A DNA stretch of 20,755 nucleotides from Cyanobacteria bacterium OH_CBB_238. Lineage in GTDB: Bacteria > Cyanobacteriota > Vampirovibrionia > Gastranaerophilales > Gastranaerophilaceae. Below, piece by piece: positions 15,024-20,755 of the stretch (the first letter of the stretch is position 1; every line of letters begins with the position of its first letter). The position numbers were made by a program, and so were the translations under genes. Below the pieces are notes generated by a model. It saw nothing but the letters and a program-made list of their open reading frames with translations. It was not told where the DNA came from and did not search any database. The stretch is from positions 1-20,755 of the forward strand of contig JAEYQN010000137.1 in NCBI GenBank assembly GCA_023409995.1, read 5' to 3'.

Positions 15024-16049
15024 ATGTTTTTATCTAATATTTTTGTTAAAAAGAAAAAAAGGTACATAAGCTGTCCTTGGATTGAATATGGAATAGACTT
15101 TGATTTGGGAGTATATGGATCAAATCTAAAAACTTGTTGTTATATGAGTGCACCAGGTGGAGGAAATTTAATTCTTGTAAACGATTACCGAGGAGAAAAA
15201 ATTGACTGGAAGAATTTTTTTAAATTAAGAAACAGTTATAGAAAACTACAAGAAAGAGGAAAAACTATCCCTCAATGTGAAGGTTGCATTTTTTTGCATG
15301 AAGCAGAGTGGGAACAAAAAAATGAAATAACTCATATAATCTTCGATCATTGGACACACTGCAACTGCAAGTGCACATACTGCTACACTGAAGAAGATAA
15401 GAATAGTTACAATAATTTAGCTACCTACAATGTCCTACCAATAGTAAAAGACATGTTAGACAAAAATATTCTAAAACCAGGTGGAGCAATTGGTTTTGGT
15501 GGTGGTGAACCAACTATGTTAGAAGAGTTTGAAGAATTAATAGGACTACTCTTGAAAAATAATTTTACTAACATAAGGGTACCATCTTCTGGGATAAAAT
15601 ACTCTCCAATTATTGAGCAAGGAATAGCCCTAAATAAACTTACTGTTGTCATTTCAATTGATTCAGCAACAAAAGACACCTACAAAAAAATAAAGCAAAT
15701 TGATGCCTTTGATAAAGTATGTGAAAATATAATTAAATACGCTAACGCGCAGACCACTGTTGGAACCGTAGTAAGCAAGTATATTATTATACCGGGAACT
15801 AATGACACCATATCTGAACTTGACAAATGGCTTACATTCAATAAAGAAAATAATATCTTGTCTATTGCAATTGATGTTGAGAACAGTTGGCTAGGGAGAT
15901 TAAAAGAGCATGAAGAAGAATACAAAAACATAATAAAGCTTATAAAGCATGTCAAAAAAAGTGCAAGTGAGATGAATTTTATTATGTGCGATGTATGCGA
16001 TAGAGCCAAACACCTAATCAAAAGCCATAAGAACAGAGAAAAAGCCTAA
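15024..16049 (+). CDS. Radical SAM protein with N-terminal twitch/SPASM-like cysteine cluster
   Basis: The radical SAM cluster motif is C113-x3-C117-x2-C120 (CNCKCTYC), followed by FGGGEPTM at 158-165. Unusually, an auxiliary-cluster-like cysteine set lies in front of this core: C17 (CPWIEYG), C38-C39 (KTCCYM) and C85/C88 (CEGC). This is the layout of an N-terminal twitch domain instead of the usual C-terminal one, a known architecture often seen near glycan genes. A CDVC pair occurs near the C-terminus (about 324-327). The length is 341 residues. The ATG at 15024 lies 4 nt after the previous stop and has no good ribosome binding site, so translation is probably coupled. Its own stop overlaps the start of the membrane protein gene by one base (TAATG). 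The substrate is unknown. Confidence 0.87.
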   Translation: MFLSNIFVKKKKRYISCPWIEYGIDFDLGVYGSNLKTCCYMSAPGGGNLILVNDYRGEKIDWKNFFKLRNSYRKLQERGKTIPQCEGCIFLHEAEWEQKNEITHIIFDHWTHCNCKCTYCYTEEDKNSYNNLATYNVLPIVKDMLDKNILKPGGAIGFGGGEPTMLEEFEELIGLLLKNNFTNIRVPSSGIKYSPIIEQGIALNKLTVVISIDSATKDTYKKIKQIDAFDKVCENIIKYANAQTTVGTVVSKYIIIPGTNDTISELDKWLTFNKENNILSIAIDVENSWLGRLKEHEEEYKNIIKLIKHVKKSASEMNFIMCDVCDRAKHLIKSHKNREKA

Positions 16050-17527
16050 TGATTGAAAATAATGAACAAATTAACCATACTCCTATTTTAAAGAATAAAT
16101 ACTTATTGCTAACTCTGGCTTTGTTACTGGTAATACACACAGTATTGGCAACTATAGCTCAAAGGGGTATTTTTGCCGACGCAGCACTGGATATGCTCAA
16201 GATTTTAGACGCACTATCAAATGGTGACTTAGGTTTTAGCTATAGAATTAATTCACCACACCCTAGAGCGATAATCAATTTCTTTTACCAACTGCCTGTG
16301 AATATTGCATATTTTGTATTCAATGTTCACAACAAACAAACTCTTATGAGTATATTTTCAATGTCAATGTTTGCCAGCCCTTTGTTAGCTTTATTTTACA
16401 ACTTCCATATTTCAGCCAGAGCAAAGAGGTGGGATATAGCAATTATTGGACTATCATTTTATTTATTATTCATACTCCCAAGTTCTTTATATTCGGTGGT
16501 GGAAACCAGATTAGCTGTTCCATTATATATGATTTTACTTAATTATCTTGCCTGCAATATTGAATATAAAAAATATGACTTATTAATTATATCAATTTTA
16601 TTAATAACCTTATTTAATTCACATGAAATAGTATTATTTGTTGGTTTATTTTACTTTATTGTTTCATTACACTACGCAAAAAAAGCTGAAACAAGAGCAG
16701 AAAAAAAGGTAAAAAGATTAATTGGTAATGTTTCTTTGGTTGCAGCAATTTACATGGCATATTGTTTTTATACATTGCCGTTAGTTGGAGAAGGTGTAAG
16801 ATTTTCAGATGAGTTTCTAATGTCTCTGAAGGTAATTTTCGGTGGCAGCATAGGAATAACTTCATTATTGTCCTTTACACTTCTTATGAGTTGTTTAGTC
16901 TATAAAAAATATTATTCTGTGTTTATAAAAGCAGCACTCATTTTATTATATGCGGCTCTTTTTATATTTTTCTATTCAAATTTAGATCAATACATAAATC
17001 ATTCGTTCTTCAGTCTAAGAACCTGGGCTTGTTTTTTCCTACCCGGAGCATTACTTTTTGTGTATGTAAATGACAGGTTAAACTTCAAACTAAACAACAT
17101 ATTTTTCTCCAATTTATTAACAATAGTCTGTCTAACGGGGATGATATATACGATGTGGCAAATTAACCATACATATTTATTCCATAAGGATTATACTTTC
17201 TTTAGTTCAAACATAAAAAAAATAAACAAACCCTTAATACGGTATTCTAAGGTTAAAAATCTATATAATAGAAGAGAATTAAGGATATATCATACCTCAG
17301 ACACTTTGATTGCAGAATCTATATTATTCTCAAAATCATATAAGATAAAAACAGTAGTTCTTCCACCAAGGAATATTGATGATCCATCTTATAAATTCTA
17401 TGTTGATAAAAAAGATAGAAACTTAAATACTCCATTCATGGCAAATATAGATATTAAGAACAGATTTTGGGACTTAACAAAAGTCTCTGAAACTCTTGAA
17501 AAAAATAAATCTTTCGAAATCAGATAA
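16049..17527 (+). CDS. Polytopic membrane protein, GT-C glycosyltransferase-like
   Basis: The 492-residue product has about eleven hydrophobic segments between residues 18 and 370 and a soluble C-terminal part of about 120 residues. After the first helix comes a long loop with FADAALDML and, further on, HPRAIINFFYQLPV. An acidic residue in the first extracytoplasmic loop and a following amphipathic stretch are features of GT-C fold enzymes, which transfer sugars from polyprenyl-phosphate carriers on the outer face of the membrane. I see no match to a named family member, so the function is an inference. The ATG overlaps the stop of the preceding radical SAM gene, so translation is coupled and a joint role is likely. 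It could instead be a transporter or a lipid-linked glycan ligase. It converges with the SEC-C gene over 27 nt without an obvious terminator. Confidence 0.7.
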   Translation: MIENNEQINHTPILKNKYLLLTLALLLVIHTVLATIAQRGIFADAALDMLKILDALSNGDLGFSYRINSPHPRAIINFFYQLPVNIAYFVFNVHNKQTLMSIFSMSMFASPLLALFYNFHISARAKRWDIAIIGLSFYLLFILPSSLYSVVETRLAVPLYMILLNYLACNIEYKKYDLLIISILLITLFNSHEIVLFVGLFYFIVSLHYAKKAETRAEKKVKRLIGNVSLVAAIYMAYCFYTLPLVGEGVRFSDEFLMSLKVIFGGSIGITSLLSFTLLMSCLVYKKYYSVFIKAALILLYAALFIFFYSNLDQYINHSFFSLRTWACFFLPGALLFVYVNDRLNFKLNNIFFSNLLTIVCLTGMIYTMWQINHTYLFHKDYTFFSSNIKKINKPLIRYSKVKNLYNRRELRIYHTSDTLIAESILFSKSYKIKTVVLPPRNIDDPSYKFYVDKKDRNLNTPFMANIDIKNRFWDLTKVSETLEKNKSFEIR

Positions 17528-17554
17528 AATAGTAGCTTTACTAAAGTTTCAAAC

Positions 17555-18847
17555 TTACATGCAGCACTTTTTATATTTTTTTCCACTACCGCATGGGCAG
17601 GGCTCATTTCTTCCAATTCCCTCAAAAGATTGTTTCTCAGTAGATTCTGTTTTCTCAATGACAAAGCCCATTACATCTGCAAATACCTTTGAAGCATAGA
17701 GTACACTAGTTGGCGAAAATATCTTTTTTGACAAAGAGTCAGCTTTATAATGTTCTAACAATTCTTCCAAGGTGTATTTTTTGTTTAATACTTTATTAAC
17801 CACATCCATAAAATTTTCATGAGTATCGGCAACTCTTTGTATTATTGAATGAGGAATTCTATCATTTTCCAGAAAACTTTTTAAGCAAGTGTCATAACCA
17901 GAAATTAAGCTATAATCCTCTATTTCAAATATTTTAGAAAAAGTACCAAAGAAAGGAATAGCAAACAAACCAAGTTCTTTATCAAACACTATTCCAACAT
18001 CATAAGTTGATTTGTGAGAAGAGAAGCCCCCAAGGGATTTTTCTACAAAATTATTGTAATTATTATTAAATTCATCAACATTAAAGAAAGAATATTTATC
18101 AACAGAGTGAATATTTGCGTCAATATCTTCTTGCGTAATGGTTTGCCCCTCTTCACAATAATTGTTGAACAAACTAATGATATTATCCGCATAATGATTT
18201 GTAGTAATAATTTCATCAGTGCCAAAACAACTAACAAACTTTTTACTTAGTTTAGATATTTGATTTTCAATTTCTTTTAATTTTGGCTTGTTATCTTTGT
18301 AAACAAGATCTGGCTCCTCTATAATTTTTGCAATAGCAAATTTTTGAACCTCATCTTTACTACTAGCAGCAAGGATATTAGATATTTCTAAAATATAGTA
18401 TTCATTTTCAAATTTAAACAATCGACAAAATGCATATTGACCTGAATATACGCCTCTATAGTTAGTCATTTTTACCAATGAAAGCGCAGTATATTTTTTT
18501 TCATTTACCAAATTATAAAAATCAAACCCATTTTGTAAAATTCTTTTTATCTCAAAAATTGAAGAAAATGATGCTGCTAAAGATTTAAAAATAGTTTTTT
18601 CAAACTTATCTATTTTAGCCGTTTCTTCCAAATACAGCTCTACAACGCTCTTTCTTTTGTCAGTTAATCGTCTTTCAAAAATATACGGAATAATCATTGC
18701 CTGGATTTGAGATGGGGTCATGTTTTGTGAGGAAATAGAAGTAAGATAGTCTTGAAAATCTTCTTTTGTTGTTTCACTGGTTGAAACAAAGTCTATTAAT
18801 TTAGTAATTGTATTTGATATTGTTGTGAATTTCTCAATCACTGACAT
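17555..18847 (-). CDS. Uncharacterised protein with C-terminal SEC-C zinc motif
   Basis: I do not recognise the 430-residue body. The last 20 residues are a complete SEC-C motif (GRNEPCPCGSGKKYKKCC) with zinc ligands at C417, C419, C428 and C429, like the C-terminal tail of SecA and many small proteins of unknown role. SEC-C tails bind zinc and, in SecA, contact SecB and ribosomes; binding to a protein or ribosome partner is therefore possible here. The rest looks soluble and helical, with no membrane segment or signal peptide and no catalytic motif that I can see. The ATG at 18847 overlaps the pgeF stop by one base (TAATG), so the gene is translationally coupled to pgeF in the upp-pgeF run. 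Coupling to PgeF may hint at a role in envelope or nucleotide metabolism, but this is weak. Confidence 0.82.
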   Translation of the reverse strand: MSVIEKFTTISNTITKLIDFVSTSETTKEDFQDYLTSISSQNMTPSQIQAMIIPYIFERRLTDKRKSVVELYLEETAKIDKFEKTIFKSLAASFSSIFEIKRILQNGFDFYNLVNEKKYTALSLVKMTNYRGVYSGQYAFCRLFKFENEYYILEISNILAASSKDEVQKFAIAKIIEEPDLVYKDNKPKLKEIENQISKLSKKFVSCFGTDEIITTNHYADNIISLFNNYCEEGQTITQEDIDANIHSVDKYSFFNVDEFNNNYNNFVEKSLGGFSSHKSTYDVGIVFDKELGLFAIPFFGTFSKIFEIEDYSLISGYDTCLKSFLENDRIPHSIIQRVADTHENFMDVVNKVLNKKYTLEELLEHYKADSLSKKIFSPTSVLYASKVFADVMGFVIEKTESTEKQSFEGIGRNEPCPCGSGKKYKKCCM

Positions 18848-19605
18848 TATAATTTCCTCTTTTCTAATTTTACAACAGCACTGTGCCTTGCAGTATATCC
18901 TAATTCTTTCCTATACGAAAAAAATATATCAGACATGCAAGATGTGCAATAGTCACAAACATCAATATTGACTACTCCACTGGCTAATAATTGGTCATGG
19001 TTAAGTTTTTTTAGGTCTATTTTATATTTATCTTGATATTTATCATATTGATAAATATTAGTTGATTTATCAGAATCTGTAACTAATTGAACAAAAACAT
19101 CTTCAGTCACGCTGAAACAACAACCACCAATGGATGGACCTATTGCAGCGATTATGTCTGAGGGCATCAAATCATATTGACTACATATTTTTTTTACAGT
19201 TTTAGCAACAATTGATTTAGCAGTTCCCCTCCAACCGGCATGCACAATAGCTGCAATATTATTTTTTTTAGAAAAAAGAATTATAGGCACGCAATCCGCA
19301 AAATTCATAATTGCAGCAGAGTCAGGCATATCAGTTATAATTGCATCGCAGTTATCAAAATAATTTTCATTACCAGTAAATAAACTTATATTATCAGAAT
19401 GAGTCTGTTTTACTGTTATAAAATTTTCTTTATTAACACTCAATTTATCAATCAAATATTGTCTATTTGCAGCAGCAATTTCAAATAGGTCTTCTCTGTC
19501 AGCAGGCGAAAGAACAAAGTCTCGAGTAGAAAAAAAATGACATAGATCTTCTAAAAGATCTGACATTAAAACGTTATATTTTCCAAATTTTCCCCAATAA
19601 AACAT
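18847..19605 (-). CDS. pgeF: PgeF/YlmD family (DUF152, laccase-domain) protein
   Basis: The family is known as peptidoglycan editing factor, which prevents L-Ser from replacing L-Ala in muropeptides; related proteins act as purine nucleoside phosphorylases or adenosine deaminases. The zinc ligands are visible as H69 (KQTHSDN), C105 (NFADCVPI) and H122 (VHAGWRG). IGPSIGGCCF at 155-164 and the tail DVCDYCTSCMSDIFFSYRKE are also typical. The length of 252 residues is normal. The ATG at 19605 directly follows the upp stop codon without a gap, with AGGA inside the end of upp as a possible ribosome binding site; an ATG at 19566 is less likely because it would cut into the domain start. The SEC-C gene overlaps its stop. 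This places it in the middle of a coupled - strand operon. Confidence 0.92.
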   Translation of the reverse strand: MFYWGKFGKYNVLMSDLLEDLCHFFSTRDFVLSPADREDLFEIAAANRQYLIDKLSVNKENFITVKQTHSDNISLFTGNENYFDNCDAIITDMPDSAAIMNFADCVPIILFSKKNNIAAIVHAGWRGTAKSIVAKTVKKICSQYDLMPSDIIAAIGPSIGGCCFSVTEDVFVQLVTDSDKSTNIYQYDKYQDKYKIDLKKLNHDQLLASGVVNIDVCDYCTSCMSDIFFSYRKELGYTARHSAVVKLEKRKL

Positions 19606-20283
19606 TTAAAGTCCTACTGTGTTAAATATTCGATCTCCAGCATCTCCCAACCCTGGCATTATATAACCGCTACTATTTAAGCCAGAATCGATACTAGCTG
19701 TTATAATTATTACATCTTTGTATTCAGAGTGAAGCCTATTTAGTCCTTCAGGAGCACTTATCAGACTGACAAATCGAATATTTGACTGTGGAATTCCTTT
19801 ATTAACAAAAAGTTTTATTGCTTCTACCGCAGAATTCCCAGTTGCAAGCATTGGGTCAAGCACAAGTACTATTTGTTTATCTGGATTTTCAAACTCTATA
19901 GGAGTTTTGTTATAATACCATACTGGTGTTAACGTGTTTTCATCCCGATACATACCAATATGTTGAATACTTGCAAAGGGAATAATTTCACTTGCTATGT
20001 CAGAAAATATTAAACCAGCTCTAAGTATAGGCGCAATTATTATCTCATTATCTTTTTTCAAAACCTGTGTTTCATACTGCATTAAGGGTGTTTCAATAAG
20101 TTCATTTTGTAGCTCGAGATCCTCGGTTGCTTTATAAAAGAGTAAATACGTTAACCGCCTTACAGCGCTTCTAAATACTTCAGCTGTCGTGTTTTTATTT
20201 CTTATTATACTTAAATTATGTTGGCATAAAGGGTGATCACATACCAGAATATTTTTATTCTCTAAAAGTTTTTGTTGAAGCAT
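19606..20283 (-). CDS. upp: Uracil phosphoribosyltransferase
   Basis: Upp salvages uracil by joining it to PRPP to give UMP. From the ATG at 20283 the protein has 225 residues, slightly longer than the usual 208-210. The PRPP-binding stretch VLVLDPMLATGNSA is at about residues 139-152, and the uracil-binding C-terminal motif GYIMPGLGDAGDRIF at about 206-220. PILRAGL at about 85-91 is the other conserved segment. DPMLATGGS is usually seen, so the second glycine is replaced by asparagine here. I chose the start at 20283 because GAGGAG lies 7 nt upstream (20296 to 20291); an in-frame ATG at 20298 would place that site inside the gene. The start lies within the end of the preceding gene, overlapping it by 29 nt, and the pgeF ATG follows the stop directly. 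Confidence 0.95.
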   Translation of the reverse strand: MLQQKLLENKNILVCDHPLCQHNLSIIRNKNTTAEVFRSAVRRLTYLLFYKATEDLELQNELIETPLMQYETQVLKKDNEIIIAPILRAGLIFSDIASEIIPFASIQHIGMYRDENTLTPVWYYNKTPIEFENPDKQIVLVLDPMLATGNSAVEAIKLFVNKGIPQSNIRFVSLISAPEGLNRLHSEYKDVIIITASIDSGLNSSGYIMPGLGDAGDRIFNTVGL

Positions 20284-20755
20284 TGTGCCCCTCCTCATCA
20301 GACCTAATTTGTTTATTATTACTTGCGTTTCTATTTGTTATTTTGTTCTCAACATCAAAAAATTTTTTTTCACCATTTATTGTCTCTTCGACTTTAGTAT
20401 TTACACCTTTTAATGTTGAGCTCATTTTTAATTTTGTCCTGGTTTTATAAATTTCATTTTCCTCAACTAATGAGGTAATACTATTAGACATTTTAACCAA
20501 CATTTTAGCCATTCCATTTTGAACATCATAAAAATCTTGAATACGATATGGCTCTTTTGTTATAATTATTGATTCACTATTTTTTTTATTTTCACTACTA
20601 TTATCGCTCGTTGCAGGAACTATTTCTAATGACTTTGAGCCACCTAGCCCATAGAATGCAACACTTGCGGAAGCATTTGTAGGCATTTTAACATTACTTT
20701 TTGTAACCAAAAAAGATACAAACACACTATCATCAAAAACTCTTATATCTTGTAC
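20255..20755 (-). CDS. Uncharacterised protein, 5' part outside window
   Basis: The - strand frame is open from the window edge at 20755 to the stop at 20255, giving at least 166 residues, so the true start lies beyond the window. I do not recognise it. The visible part begins with a beta-rich segment (IRVFDDSVFVSFLVTKSN) followed by SASVAFYGLGGS, then a Ser/Asn/Lys-rich linker. A helical segment (about QDFYDVQNGMAKMLVKM) leads to a long, polar, lysine- and asparagine-rich tail that looks disordered. There is no membrane segment or cysteine motif. Its 3' end overlaps upp by 29 nt and contains the upp ribosome binding site, so upp translation is likely tied to it. A GTG at 20725 and an ATG at 20686 could serve as internal starts, but the continuing frame makes a longer protein more likely. 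Confidence 0.7.
   Translation of the reverse strand, partial: VQDIRVFDDSVFVSFLVTKSNVKMPTNASASVAFYGLGGSKSLEIVPATSDNSSENKKNSESIIITKEPYRIQDFYDVQNGMAKMLVKMSNSITSLVEENEIYKTRTKLKMSSTLKGVNTKVEETINGEKKFFDVENKITNRNASNNKQIRSDEEGHNASTKTFRE

Noticed and set aside
14042..16049. RiPP biosynthesis cluster built on the two radical SAM enzymes
   Set aside because: No short precursor ORF, peptidase or leader-binding (RRE) domain is seen next to them.
17528..17554. Terminator between the converging membrane protein and SEC-C genes
   Set aside because: Only a 5-bp CTTTA/TAAAG dyad without a GC stem or T-tract is present.

Overview
The window is AT-rich, densely packed bacterial chromosome with short intergenic gaps, AGGAGG-type ribosome binding sites and several TTG or GTG starts. 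Its genes are mostly housekeeping or metabolic: RNase HIII, a DHH phosphoesterase, NadA, ATP-dependent PEP carboxykinase, Upp and PgeF. Cell-envelope genes are mixed in: a GtrB-type glycosyltransferase, a YdjC-type deacetylase and a membrane-anchored penicillin-binding-like serine hydrolase. I see no rRNA, tRNA, insertion sequence, prophage or CRISPR array. My best guess for the source is an uncultured gut bacterium of the Gastranaerophilales/Melainabacteria type. This rests on general impression (base composition, gene mix, a short ISFKA-like stretch near one N-terminus); a low-GC Firmicutes-like genome is not excluded.

Layout. At 1-475 (-) is the 5' part of RNase HIII, divergent from a + strand run at 531-4664: a large DHH/DHHA1 phosphoesterase, a metallo-beta-lactamase-fold hydrolase and NadA. 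On the - strand follow PEP carboxykinase (4673-6319) and an orphan receiver protein (6417-6821). A small + strand ORF (6951-7118) runs into a GT2 polyprenyl-phosphate glycosyltransferase (7110-8078, -). That gene is divergent from a YdjC/ChbG deacetylase (8127-8990, +). A - strand operon (8995-11372) pairs an acidic amino acid/dicarboxylate symporter with a D-lactate-type dehydrogenase. A 66-residue unknown protein (11535-11735, +) ends at a bidirectional hairpin terminator shared with the class A beta-lactamase-fold protein (11830-12981, -).

The most unusual block is 13147-17527 (+). Four tightly spaced genes encode a pseudo-receiver-GGDEF protein, a radical SAM/SPASM protein, a second radical SAM protein whose extra cysteine cluster lies N-terminal, and a polytopic membrane protein resembling GT-C glycosyltransferases. 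The spacing (16 nt, 4 nt, 1-nt overlap) argues for one operon. I infer a membrane or envelope modification pathway tied to cyclic-di-GMP signalling, or to a degenerate form of it.

The last block, 17555-20755 (-), is a coupled run of an unknown gene leaving the window, upp, pgeF and an uncharacterised SEC-C-motif protein, with stop/start contacts of -29, 0 and -1 nt.

The strongest system-level ideas are the four-gene radical SAM operon and the glycosyltransferase/YdjC pair, which resembles the FlmF2/NaxD aminosugar module known from Francisella lipid A. Neither can be proven from sequence reading alone.
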